Shown: positions 25,401 to 36,155 of the stretch, in pieces
Numbering within the stretch: the first letter of the stretch is position 1
Layout of the letters: every line of letters begins with the position of its first letter
DNA from: Apostichopus japonicus
Taxonomy: Eukaryota > Echinodermata > Holothuroidea > Aspidochirotida > Stichopodidae
Assembly (NCBI RefSeq): GCF_037975245.1
Contig: NC_092580.1
Location: 4,192,501 to 4,256,500, forward strand
Direction of reading: 5' to 3'
Length of the DNA: 64,000 nucleotides
Notes under the pieces: generated by a model
Databases searched by the model: none
Seen by the model: the letters and a program-made list of their open reading frames with translations, nothing else
What the model was told of the DNA's origin: nothing
Position numbers and translations under genes: made by a program

Positions 25401-27419
25401 TGCACAGGGTTGGGGTAAAAAACCGCAACTTTCACCTTCGTCTGGTATGTGCGACACAAAGTTATGCACCACAGGGAAGAATTCAGTGTTCCAATTTTGA
25501 GTAACAAAAATTCACCACTTATAAAATATCAGGGTTTCCCCTGGTATTCCTTTCGTGAGGTGGTCGCTTTTCTGTTTGTTGCGACAGCCTTGGAAAAATA
25601 CTACCGACATCCCTGCCTCGCTGTTTCAGAGACGGAATAAGAAAATGCAATCAAACTTTTTCAACCAATGCCATCAGCATCTGATATTGAAAAAATTGGC
25701 ACAAATACAAGTTTTTCTGCCTGTTTAACTTAAAGGGTGTTAAGACTCGCGCAAAAAGAAACGTCTAATGCCAGTAATCTGACCTAGTTTCGAATGAGGT
25801 GTAATAGAAGTGTTAGACACCACCAAATACACACACAGCTTTGCTACCATCGGTAATTAGACACTAGTGTACAGTCAGTACATACAGCTGTGGTCAATAC
25901 CCACAGCAAAGTGTATAAACGATACAGCGATGGACGTCTCAGGTCCAGCTAAAGATAACAAGGTATCAGGTTTCATTACTGTCTGCATTTTGTAGCGAAA
26001 CAACAAAACGTCACTTGCAAGCAACAGAAAGTTAACTTTTTCAGATGGCCGCACGCGGTTTGGGGTGAGTCTTCAATGCCTTTAACATTTTTATCCTAAT
26101 TTATTGTTAGGATGATTGACGTTAGGATGCTTAGCATTGACCTTTCCCTAGACCCCACCCCCCCACAGGTATGGTCAAGTCCTCCAGTGTCACAAACCAG
26201 TTACTGCCTTTTAACCAGATAACATCCCAGCCTGGGCAATCCTGTAATACTATGGTTCTGTTTCTGTATTAACTGCTATCCGGTCCATCTTTGAACTTGT
26301 ATAGCATATTTTGACATCTTGCATAGCATTTCGCGATGCGATACTGGATAAAGAATTCCCTGCACCAGGCTTATTATTACCCTTGCCCTAGCGACCAAAA
26401 TACTCTCCAGGTAACAAAAGAATTACTGGCGACTCTACAAACGTAAGAACAGTTCAAGATTTCAAAATTTGGAAATTTAAAAGTCCACATTATTCTCTGG
26501 TATACTTTGGTGGATAAGCCCAAACTTGGCAAGGACATGCACGCACAGAGAAGCAGAACAAAACACGTTCAAAACTCAAGGAAACCTGAACGAGAGAGAG
26601 CATGTGATATATCTTTCAGAAAAGGGAAAGTTGATATATTAGCTTTGCAGATTTCACGAATAATTGATTCACATTCCAGCATTGAAAGGGTCTGAACATT
26701 CAACCTTGGGTTTGTTTCATACTTCAAAATGGAAAAAGGGTAATTAACCTTCTTCCTTTTTCTCCAGATGGAGAAAAAATCCCTTATGAAGGTTACTCCA
26801 GGGCTAATCTCTTCCACCAACAATCTCAGCTAAATCTCTAAATGGCGGATGTAGGTCAAACCAACAGCCTGTGCCGATTAGATTCTATCTGGGACAATAA
26901 AGCAATGAACATGCAGGTATTCCTTTCTCAACTGGGAGCAATGGATCTCATGATTGTGCCTTATAAATTCATTCTTTCTAAGTTCACAGCTGAGCTACTG
27001 TAATTTGCAGATGGGATAAGTGGTGATCAAGGTACAAAGATCGCAGGTAAATGCTATGAATGTTTTGGCAGCGAGGTGTCCTACTGTTTGGAAAGGGGTT
27101 TTAAGAAGTGGATGGGCAGACAGAGTATGAAGGGGGTCGAGGGAGGGAGGGTCACAATGACAATTATAATTGGTTTGTAGGCCATTTTGTACACATTCCA
27201 CAAGATTTTACTGTGAAATGGCAAAGTATTTTCTCTGAACGTGAGAGATTTAACTGAATTTAAAACAGCTGTGATTAGTTGGCAGGTCAATTCCTCCAGA
27301 AAGGTATTTTTCAAAACGTTTGAGCAATTTCAACCACTTTGCGAGCAGGAATATGGTCCGGCTACTTACTGACCATGGATGAGGCAGATCAATATTGCCG
27401 TCAGCTTGTAATTACCCAT
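19421..27419 (-). CDS. Candidate small secreted protein, 4 exons, 91 residues, unrecognised
   Basis: Four minus-strand segments (27370-27419, 23496-23559, 21741-21852, 19421-19470) join with matching phases (50+64+112+50 = 276 bp) from ATG to TGA. The protein starts MGNYKLTAILICLIHG, a short basic N-region followed by a hydrophobic core typical of a signal peptide. Cleavage is plausible after CSA near residue 26. The middle is polar (PENPPELKQNK, RNSQAGERK) and the C-terminal third is an amphipathic stretch (LLTLTLQLFDVKEILQLA) ending in SVPV. This would fit a secreted peptide or cytokine-like precursor, but no dibasic/amidation signature or family motif identifies it. Donors are GTAAGT, GTAAAA and GTAAGT; the exon 4 acceptor (TTCTCTCCCTAG) is good and that of exon 2 is weak. 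The exons were found by eye among many possibilities, so chance assembly cannot be excluded. Confidence 0.4.
19471..20535. other. Unannotated (intron 3 of the candidate gene)
   Basis: AT-rich with no further exon seen. Confidence 0.4.
20536..21180. repeat. Imperfect CAY-rich repeat (ATCACCACC words)
   Basis: Dense ATCACCACC, CATCATCAC and ACCATGGATCA words extend over about 640 bp without a strict period. Open frames here encode His/Ser/Thr-rich low-complexity sequence and are not called as genes. Confidence 0.85.
21741..21852 (-). CDS. Secreted-protein candidate, exon 3
   Basis: The acceptor CTTCAGTTGACAG and donor GTAAGTG bound 112 bp with an open frame containing RNSQAGERK, VFDIGEVGCYTPKE and LLTLTLQLF. 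The entry phase is 0 and the exit carries one base. Confidence 0.4.
21853..23495. other. Unannotated (intron 2 of the candidate gene)
   Basis: A donor-like CCGGTAAGTCCC lies at 22322 on the minus strand, but no good coding frame precedes it. Confidence 0.4.
23496..23559 (-). CDS. Secreted-protein candidate, exon 2
   Basis: A 64-bp segment follows TATCTTAG and ends at donor GTAAAAAG. It encodes GTLCKLVCSAPENPPELKQ followed by NK. Its phase fits exon 1 (two bases carried) and exon 3 (phase 0). Confidence 0.35.
23560..24329. other. Unannotated (intron 1 of the candidate gene)
   Basis: No exon or repeat recognised. A (CA)n run lies nearby at 23220-23236. Confidence 0.4.
24330..24890. repeat. 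Degenerate tandem repeat, about 200-bp unit, three copies
   Basis: The block AAAGAATTGAAGCACAATTT or AAAGAATGGAAGAATATGTT, then GTCACCCNRAAACTAT, recurs near 24425, 24563 and 24785. Each copy is next to a CT/CCCTCC-rich stretch. Copies are diverged and the pyrimidine tracts differ in length. Confidence 0.65.
24891..26767. other. Unannotated, locally CpG-richer near 25.75-26.07 kb
   Basis: The stretch 25740-26070 has more CpG than its surroundings. On the plus strand it includes ATGGCCGCACGCGG directly before a strong donor (GTGAGT at 26066). It could be a promoter or first-exon region for the plus-strand candidate exon at 26.8 kb. Confidence 0.25.
26768..26916 (+). other. Candidate plus-strand exon with a start codon
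   Basis: A strong acceptor (CCTTCTTCCTTTTTCTCCAG) is followed by 149 bp ending CAG|GTATTC. An ATG at 26842 in good context (AAATGGCGG) opens 25 codons beginning MADVGQTNSLCRLDSIWDN to the donor. The donor is weak and no downstream coding exon was found on this strand, so this may be untranslated or spurious. Confidence 0.2.
26917..27369. other. Unannotated
   Basis: Nothing recognised between the two exon candidates. Confidence 0.4.
27370..27419 (-). CDS. Secreted-protein candidate, exon 1 (signal peptide)
   Basis: The ATG at 27419 starts MGNYKLTAILICLIHG and the exon ends at a strong donor GTAAGTAG. An upstream minus-strand segment ending at the donor GTAAGT (28351-28356) could be an untranslated leader exon. 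Confidence 0.4.
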
Positions 27420-27710
27420 CCGTTCACTAGTTAAACTTTGCATAGAAAAACATGCAACCTTTTGTGGAAATCAAATGCACAGCCTTTTAAGATTGCAGTT
27501 ATAATGCATCACAGTCAGTAGCTTTGACAGCAATTATACAGAACATCTATCTTAAATTTAATTTGTGATATGAGGAAGGTTAAAGTTATCTTTATAACCA
27601 TGAACGTTCAGTGTATATAGAAGACAAGTTGTCACAAGCAGCAATGGCATATTACAAGCATGAGGCATTTATTGGTGCAAGATTCCTGAGCAATCATAAC
27701 CTCTTGTCAA

Positions 27711-28055
27711 TCGTATTTACCCTTATCATACCCTCTACCCCCCACCTCCCCCCACCTCCCCCCACCTCTCCCAACCTGCCCCCATATAACCTACCCTTTA
27801 CTTGTCAAGTGAGACTGTAAACTTCTAAAGGAAGGAAGAATATAATAATGAGCAACAATGACTAACATGTTTCGTGAACAGTGCTAAAGTAAGTTATTAA
27901 CCCTTATGGTACCCTCTGACCCCCTCCCCCCTTCCCTGCCTGCATATAACCCATCCTTTACTTGCCAAATGAGACTGTAAACTTGTAAAGGAAGAAAGAA
28001 TATAATGAGCTAGAATGACTAACATGTTTAGTGAACAGTGCTAAAGTAAGTATCC
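27711..28055. repeat. Two-copy tandem duplication, about 185-bp unit
   Basis: Both copies run TTACCCTTATNNTACCCTCT, a C-rich tract, ATAACCYAYCCTTTACTTG, GAGACTGTAAACTT, AAAGGAAGRAAGAATATAAT, then ATGTTTNGTGAACAGTGCTA. They start near 27716 and 27899. The C-rich tract differs in length. Confidence 0.85.
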
Positions 28056-31000
28056 CTGAAATGATAAATGCAATTTTCTACACTGTTATGTAATTGAAGA
28101 GGCTTTGCATAACGTTTCGTGACTAGGGCCTATATACTACCCTATAACTTCAAAGCAATAGTGCTGTACCAATGTATATTGAATATATATACGCACATTT
28201 AAGCAAACACATTGCAAAGCACCTCTTCCAAGTCTCTTGTAGATGAAAACCTCAAGTGAATTAGCCCTCTGCATAGCAACAACCTTTTCACAAAAAGACA
28301 GAAAGGGAAAATGTAGGATACCTCATAAAGTAACTTAAAAACTCAAGTCTACTTACCCTTCCAAGTTGTTCAGGGATGCTTTCCAGATGAATCACTGCAT
28401 AGATTGATGACTGGATCACTTTGATTTATGTATACTCCTGTTTCAAAGCATTCTATAAAGACATCCCAAACCTCCTTATTGTTTATACTGTCTCTACAGC
28501 TTAAAACTTGCTTCTGCAGTTCACTGCTCTCATTGGTCGTCTTTGCATAAGATCAGGTAAGAGGAAGGTGGTTTCTCAATTCCAGAAAACTTAGCTTTGT
28601 TGTAAAGTCCCCTTTGGTGAGGTGTGAAAAAGAAGTCTCAGCCACATTGAAGGTGCCTCAATAATCAGCTTGAAACTGAATGGATGATTTGGCACAAACG
28701 GAATATATTTGGGAGGATGATTGCAGGGTCTGTGACAAGGATTCATCGAAACCTGATCATAATCTGTGATCATGCTTGAATATAAAATGAGAGTCAGAGT
28801 AAAATGTGGGGGCGGGAGAGGGGAGGGTAGGGTAGGGAGGGGGACCAGGTGAACTGCAGTCACAGGGTATGGGGATAAATTAAGGAGACGGAAAAAAATA
28901 TGGGATAAGGATATAAAATGTTTATCATAATATGACATAATAGTGACATAATATTGTCTCCAGGGACCAACCTGTCTGTGATTGCATCCTCCAAGCTTAT
29001 CCTATAAAACATGTGACACCAAATAACAACTGAATTCCATAAACTATTATATAAACAAAACAGACAAACAAGAAAAGCAACATATATGCAAACAATAAAA
29101 GCTCCAGCATCAACCAGTGGCATGGCCAAGAAGAGATATTTGGTGCCCTTCCTGGGTCCCCATCTCCCTTAATACTCAGAGATTATAAAGTAACGTACAT
29201 TCCTCTTTTTTTAACGTACAATTTTCTTGCTATGATATGCACCAACTGATGGTGACACTCCGCTTAGATAGTGTCATGATGGTCCCTTTTGGGAAATGGC
29301 CCACCCACTAAAGAGTTCTTGAAACAATGCCCTAGTATATAAAGGCACATCAAAGCATCACTATGTAACATTGGATGATACATAATGTTTCTCAATATTC
29401 CTCAACTGCCCAACCCCCCTCCCCCCGCCCCCCTTGTCCCTGGATTGCATCCTTCCGTGCGGCTTGGCTATGTTGTCAAATTTACATGTCCCTGGTTATG
29501 CAACATCTGCCACATATTATTATTTTACAAGTTTCACAATTAAAATATTTAACATTATCAGCATGTTATAATGACAGGATGTGGCCTTGACAACAGTCAC
29601 ATAACCTTAAAAAAGGATGCTTCTAAGCGCCATAGGTCTGCAGATTTATTTCACATCACGTGAACTACTAATTAGACACCGTGTATGTTGTCGTGCTATA
29701 TTTGCGCAGTCTTCTCACGCAACCGAGTGTACTACGTACAACTTTCTAGAAACTACAAAAACACAAGAAAAAATAAGGTTAGATGGGAAACTCTATTTTT
29801 CCACTTGGATAAGTTTTCACGATTGAATCATTCCATAATATATCAACTCTGAAATGCTTTGACAAACAGAAATGTTGCCTTGACAACAAGCAAATGAATT
29901 AAAGTTCAAGGGTAGGATAGGTCAGAGCAAATGTACAATTTATATAGTTATGATTTAATAAGGGGATGATATAGTAGTCTTACATGTTATACAACCCATT
30001 TCCTGAAGTAAAATCAGCTGTGACTTATATCCTCCTCAGGAACCAAGGACATAGCTTGCCAGCTAGCGTGCATATATTTACATAGTAATCAAACCTGCAG
30101 GATTCTGTTTATTGAGTCTGATTTCTAATAATAAAGTTCTGCCTTTTTAATAACAAAATGATACAGGTTTTCCTTAATCTCCCACCCACCCATCCCATCC
30201 CCCTCCCGACCACAACCAGTAAGCATTGCATGCTGCAATACTAAATCTTCATTCTAATTGTTAAACTCAATTTGTTTCAACCTTTTCCAATTAATTCCTG
30301 TTGGACATTAAAGGGGCTGGTATACATCATTCCCACTTTCACCTCCTTTTTTATAAAGTTGGTTGAACTTTCTATTTATGTCAAAGAGTGGCTCATTCAC
30401 TGAAACTGGTATTCACTCAGGTATTAATATGCAGCTGTACAGCAAAAAGGTTTCGGCATGAACCAAACTTAATTCCTAATTGTGGTTGTTTGTTGGACCA
30501 ACAGGTTGCCGTCCAATAAAAGTAACCATTGCCAACCTTCCATTATGCAATGAACTTTGCCAGGTTTGTGTTTGTGGGGATAGAGATGGGGAGGGGGAAG
30601 GAGGGAGACAGGGTGGTCATACTAATGTTGGTGTTGAAATTGACAGGTACATGAAAATCACTGTTGTGAATCTGTGAAAGTTGAAGTGGGCACCTCACCA
30701 GTTTCCCTTGTCTTGCAGGCCCTGTTTTCTAATCTGATGATTATGCCAATAAAGACTACATCAATCACCTCCTGACCTCCATTGCAACCAGCAAATTTCT
30801 TACAAATGAAGGAACTTTTGTTGCTCAAAATAGTAAATTTCCAATTTGTTTTCTGGGGAGAGGAGGGGGGACGGGAAGGAGGAGGGGGGTGGGAGGAATG
30901 AAACCAGTGGCTAAATACATGTACATATTTAACTTTTTCATAAAAAATATTTTTTGGCAAGAGGCTAAAATCCAGTTTGTAGCCAAGTAAATACAGTAAA

Positions 31001-31529
31001 TCCCTTTAAAGTTGCGTTTGATCATTCAAATATGAACAGTTCCTGGGATTTCCCAGTAATCCGGAACCATCACCTGACAAACAATGACGGTGGTAAAGGT
31101 GGTAAATGTCTTAATACTTTCCAAAAATGGTAGAAAATACCCTTTGTCAGGAAGGAGGGATTTCCATTCTACAAAGTGTTGCAATTAGAGAAGGAATATT
31201 TCTTTTGGCCCAACAATCTGGTTCCAGTATTGTTCTGTATTCTTATGTATGCTGTTATAATTATCTTAGAAATGAGACAATTTAGGAGACATGTCAGGGT
31301 TGCATCATGGTGTTCAAATTATTTTAGAAGAGAAATAAAAAGATTCACATAATAGTTAAACAAGCTTTTAGTATCAGTATAGTCCCAGAATATGCCAGAA
31401 AGTCAAATAAAAATTAAAATTATAATCGGCCTGGAAGGCAGTTATAGTATGATCTAAGCAATCATGTGTGTCTCTGGGAGATGCCAGATGGCTTGTTAAA
31501 CTGACACTTCAGGTCGGGTGGCTTTAGCC
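28056..31529. other. Intergenic, nothing firm
   Basis: Purine-rich or C-rich simple sequence occurs at 28805-28850, 29415-29432, 30185-30205 and 30855-30895. A minus-strand donor at 28351-28356 with an open 21-codon frame upstream of it could be a leader exon of the small secreted-protein candidate. Confidence 0.4.
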
Positions 31530-31690
31530 AATTTATAGTTTTAACTCATTTTTGGATATTTTACAAATTTGGATGACCATGTTCATTGGGGAAAACCGTG
31601 GATTTCTCCTGGGTAAAAACAAATCTAATTTTGACTGCTGACTGAGGGTCGATCCCACGACCTCCCATAACCTAGGGATTGCTTCTTGTG
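31530..31690 (-). mobile_element. Likely tRNA-derived SINE remnant
   Basis: On the minus strand a B-box-like GGGATCGACCC (31646-31656) lies in a tRNA-like 3' region (GCAATCCCTAGGTTATGGG, GGTCGTGGGATCGACCC). It is followed by an AT-rich body to about 31530. An A-box-like TGGCAGAGTGG (31740-31750) lies just upstream inside the adjoining minisatellite. The AGTGGTTAAAGG context matches the D arm of Ser/Leu tRNAs. Body and tail boundaries are uncertain. Confidence 0.4.
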
Positions 31691-33022
31691 CCACCACCTT
31701 TACCAACTCCACCACCTTTACCCACTCTACCACCTTTAACCACTCTGCCACCTGTATCCAATCTACCACATTTACCCACTCTACCACCTTATCCAATCTA
31801 CCACCTTTACCCACGTACTCTACCACCTTTATCCAATCTGCCATCTTCATACAATCTACAACCTTTACACACTCTGCCACCTTTATCCACTCTACCACAT
31901 GTATACAATCAACCACCTTTGCCCACTCTTCCACCTTTATCCAATCTGCCACCTTTATACGATCTAACAACTTTACCCACTCTACCAGCTTTATCCACTC
32001 TACCACCTTTACCCACTCTACCACCTTTATCCAATCTACCACCTTTATCCACTCTAACACCTTTATCCACTCTAACACCTTTATCCACTTAACCACCTTT
32101 TCCCCACTCCACCACCTTTACCCACTATACCACTTTTACCCACTCTCACACCTTTACCCATTCTGACACATATATCCAATCTACCACCTTTACCCACTCT
32201 ACCACCTTTACCCACTCTACCACCTTTATCCACTCTTACACATTTATCCACTCTAACACCTTTATCCACTTAACCACCTTTTCCAACTCCACCACCTTTA
32301 CCCACTCTACCAGCTTTATCCACTCTACCACCTTTATCCAATCTACCACCTTTATCCACTCTACCACCTTTACCCACTCTACCACCTTTATCCAATCTAC
32401 CACCTTTATCCACTCTAACACCTTTATCCACTCTAACACCTTTATCCACTTAACCACCTTTTCCCCACTCCACCACCTTTACCCACTATACCACTTTTAC
32501 CCACTCTCACACCTTTACCCATTCTGACACATATATCCAATCTACCACCTTTACCCACTCTACCACCTTTACCCACTCTACCACCTTTATCCACTCTTAC
32601 ACATTTATCCACTCTAACACCTTTATCCACTTAACCACCTTTTCCAACTCCACCACCTTTACCCACTCTACCAGCTTTATCCACTCTACCACCTTTATCC
32701 AATCTACCACCTTTATCCACTCTAACACCTTTATCCACTTAACCACCTTTTCCCCACTCTACCACCTTTACCCACTCTACCACATTTACCCACTCTACCA
32801 CATTTATCCACTCTCACACCTTTACCCATTCTGACACATATCCAATCTACCACCTTTACCCACTCTACCACATTGATCCACTCTTACACATTTATCCACT
32901 CTAACACCTTTATCCACTTAACCACCTTTCCCATTCCACCACCTTTACCCACTCTGCCACCTTTACCCACTCTACCACCTTTATCCAATCTAACACCTTT
33001 TCCCACTCCACCACCATACCAC
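31690..33022. repeat. 18-bp minisatellite (CCACTCTACCACCTTTAC) with higher-order structure
   Basis: About 74 units of CCAMTCTACCACCTTTAY run through the region. Superimposed is a longer period: TTATCCACTTAACCACCTTT recurs at 32081, 32262, 32442, 32623, 32731 and 32911, mostly 180 bp apart. The blocks from 32081 and 32442 look identical over at least 280 bp, implying a recent duplication. Open frames across it (minus 31533-32096, plus 31679-32092 and others) are repeat artefacts. Confidence 0.92.
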
Positions 33023-33369
33023 TGGTGTTGAAATAAAATTTGTTTGACATTTGCATCTATACAGAGGGATTTTCAGAAATCATTCACACTAATTATCTAC
33101 TGTAACCAAATAAAACCACAGCTCAAACACAACTTAATTGGTAAATGGTTCATCTAATCAAGCAGAGAATGAGGTGTCAAGTTTGTTTTCATAAATGTAC
33201 AAAAGGTTATTCAACAAGTTACTTGAAATATAATATTATTAACTAGTGTTCTAAGAATTATTTTAAAACGTTTTCCAAGATAGCTATTCCTGATCGATCT
33301 GAACTTCAAAATTTTTCAGAGCCATTGAATAGTATAGTGAATTAAAAAATAAAAAAATCCAGTGTGAAC
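33023..33369. other. Unannotated
   Basis: AT-rich flank of the minisatellite; nothing recognised. Confidence 0.4.
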
Positions 33370-33377
33370 AAATTATT

Positions 33378-33482
33378 TGAGGGGGGAGGGAGAGGGGCAA
33401 GAGGAGGAAGAAGGAAAGGAAGAAGGGGAAGGAGAGGAGGAAGGAAAGGAAGAGGGATGGGATTAAGGATGGAATTGGGACT
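33378..33482. repeat. Purine-rich (GGA/GAA) tract
   Basis: About 100 bases almost free of pyrimidines on the plus strand, built of GGGGGAGGGAGAGG and GGAAGAAGG words. Such a tract can form a triplex in vitro, but no function is shown. Confidence 0.8.
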
Positions 33483-33837
33483 GATAAGATGAATAGTGGG
33501 GATAGCAATATTCATTAGTACCAGATGTATGTTACATCAATTTGGTGGTTCCATCAATAATGCCTTATGCAGTAGGAAGTTATTCAGGGCTGTTTAACAT
33601 GAAGATCAACATAAGCATGTGAGCATTGACGTGCCATTGGTTAAAACAATAGATAACCAATTACTTCTAAACACGTCATGAATTCAAAAGCACCTTCTAC
33701 AGCTAAGCAAACATCACAGAGTACAGCACTTTGTGAAAAGTACAACTTGTTTATTATTTCTCAAGGCCAAATGACAATATGATTTAACTGGTAATGATAT
33801 ATGTTCCAAATTTGTCTGTTTGCTTCAAATTCACTTT

Positions 33838-33982
33838 TGTTAACAATGCTTGTTACAGTACTTGTTACAATGTTTACTACAATGCTTGTTAACAATGCTC
33901 CTTACAATGTTTGTAACAATGTTTTATTAGCAATGCTTCTTACAATGCTTGTTTACAATGTATGTTAACAATGCATGTGTAT
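33838..33982. repeat. Imperfect tandem repeat of TTAACAATGCTTG
   Basis: About ten units of 12-16 bp (ACAATGCTTGTTA, ACAATGTTTGTTA) occur with variable spacing. Confidence 0.75.
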
Positions 33983-35599
33983 CAACTTCAAGTACTGTTT
34001 TATAGGCCTAGCCCATCAAACAGTGTCTAAGGAAGTGAACACACATTTCACTGGGATGTTTAGGAATATGCTTCTTATCCACCATGAATAAATTAACAGA
34101 ATCGCAATTTCTTTTAATTGCTAAAGGAATGGCCTGCACAACTTCGTGAACTCAATGTTCTTCCTTTCCAAACGGATGCAATGCAGTAACATTCTTCCGA
34201 TCCTTGATTACGATCGTGAATCTGGTCGATAAGCATGAAACACTTAAATATTTGCATAATACATGACATAATTTATCACTGTTGATGTAAGAAGTTTGAT
34301 CGAGATGAAGGCACAGACAGCATAAACTGTCATAAGCATAGAGAAGCATAAAAGTATGTAACATTAAAGCCACTTTTACCATACTGTGTTTCACAGTATG
34401 CGTTCAACATGTACCACATACAGACACTGTAGATCTTACGAACCTTGACGATCCAGATTAATTCACCCTTGGTCTTGACATCGTTCTGCCAACCCAAGCT
34501 TTATATGGATCTTTTAATATCAAAATTGGGCTAGTGATCTCATTGGTTTGAATGACAAGAAATATTCATAGCACAGAAGGAGATAAGAAACCAAAAAAAC
34601 TTATCAAATAGAGGGCAGTCTTCAGAAAATAAAAATTGCTCTTTCCTACAATTTGTAAGAAGAATTCTGGCAAATGTCACACCGGGTTCATGTGAGGCTC
34701 AGGAAGGAATAGGGGTGGTGAAACGTCTTGCCAATTATTGAACTAATTCAAGGCAGTAAAATATTAAGGTTTTAGATCGATAATTAAAAGACACAAATTA
34801 CTCAGCTGTTAATATTATGATACAGACACAGTCATGTTCTGTTCGTGATATATAGGCGGTTCATTATTCTCACACATATTCTAGGAATATTGGAGGCAGT
34901 CTTTAGGGAATGAAATTGACAAAAGTTGTTAAGCAAAGCAATAAAGATACTGGAGGTGGGGTCAGAGAAGACTTTATTTTCTCCATAAAGTTACAAATGG
35001 GTTGGAGGAGGGGAGGGGGGGGGGTTAAGAAGGTAATAACCATGTGGATGTCAAATAAATATCCTGGCATTTAATTCACTGGCACTATTAGTATTGAAAT
35101 AACTTAGCTTTGACAGATTCCATAAACATCCTTAACTCGGCTTAAGAATATATATTCCTAGTACAGGCTAATTGCCATATAATGAAAGATCAGAAGACAG
35201 AAACAGGCACGTCAACATGTTCTTCTACTTACTGAAAAGTGCTTAAAGGGAGATATTTTGTTTATTATAGTATTTGAGGGTTGGGAAACAGAGGGGTGTC
35301 AGATAAATCTCCTGGCTTAATTTTACTATATTGATACAAAGAGTATTAAAAAGAATAACACAGGAAAGGTTGGAGAACAATGATACTTTCTTGGTCTTTC
35401 TTTGAGGGACCATATTTAGCCATCACAGGTTACACAAACATCCTACTTCAGCTGTTATCCATTCCTTCATTTCTTCTTCATGGTTCAGGTTAAGTGAACT
35501 AGGCCATAACAATTTCCTATTGCCTAATTTTCGCTTCACTTTTGCCTTCAAGTCTGTTCATGTTTTTGGTAAAGAACCATTCCTTCATGAAATGTAGTA
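33983..35599. other. Intergenic, nothing recognised
   Basis: AT-rich sequence with a G run near 35012. An open frame at 34152-34394 (minus) has no motif. Confidence 0.45.
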
Positions 35600-36155
35600 T
35601 GGGACATGTTATATTACGTGTGGCAAATATGGCATGTGGCACATATGCATAATTAACACACAACATGTGACATCAGGCATATATACAAAATGTGGCATGT
35701 GACACATATCACGTTCAAAATGTGGCATGAGGCACATATCCAACACATGTCATGAGGCAAATATACAACATACAACATGCGGCAAAAGGCACATATACAA
35801 CATAAAACATGTGGCATGAGGCACATATATCCAACATACAACATGTGGCATGAAGCAAATATTCAACCCATGGCATGAGGCACATATACAACATGTGGCA
35901 TGAGACGCATATACAACATGTGGCATGAGGCACATATACAACATGTGGAATGAGGCACATAAACAATATGTGGCATGTGACACATATAACATACAACATG
36001 CTGCATGAGGCACATATACAACATACAACATGTAGCGTGAGGCACATATATCCAACATACAACAAGGGGCATGTGGCACACACACAATATGTGTGGCACA
36101 CATACAAGATACAGCATGTGGCAGGTACTATATATCAAACCAGTGTACAACATGT
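35600..36155. repeat. 25-bp minisatellite (ACATGTGGCATGAGGCACATATAC)
   Basis: About 20 units. The regular part (35860-35960) has an exact 25-bp period, while the flanks mix 25-bp and longer variants containing CAACATACAACATG. Units are contiguous without unique spacers, so it is not a CRISPR. Cys/Met-rich minus-strand frames are artefacts of the repeat. Confidence 0.9.

Noticed and set aside
31646-31750. A functional tRNA gene
   Set aside because: A- and B-box-like words exist, but there is no foldable cloverleaf with acceptor and anticodon stems; it fits a SINE remnant better.
31533-32630. Long Lys/Val/Trp-rich minus-strand frames and a Pro/Leu-rich plus-strand frame
   Set aside because: They are translations of the 18-bp minisatellite, and the same frame recurs with each block. 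No start context, splice sites or non-repeat sequence supports a gene.
35860-35960. Regular 25-bp repeats resembling a CRISPR array
   Set aside because: Units are contiguous with no unique spacers, and the context is a eukaryotic genome.
35653-36153. Cys/Met-rich minus-strand frames that look like small Cys-rich proteins
   Set aside because: They are read out of the 25-bp minisatellite in several overlapping frames; the cysteines come from the GCA/ACA pattern of the unit.
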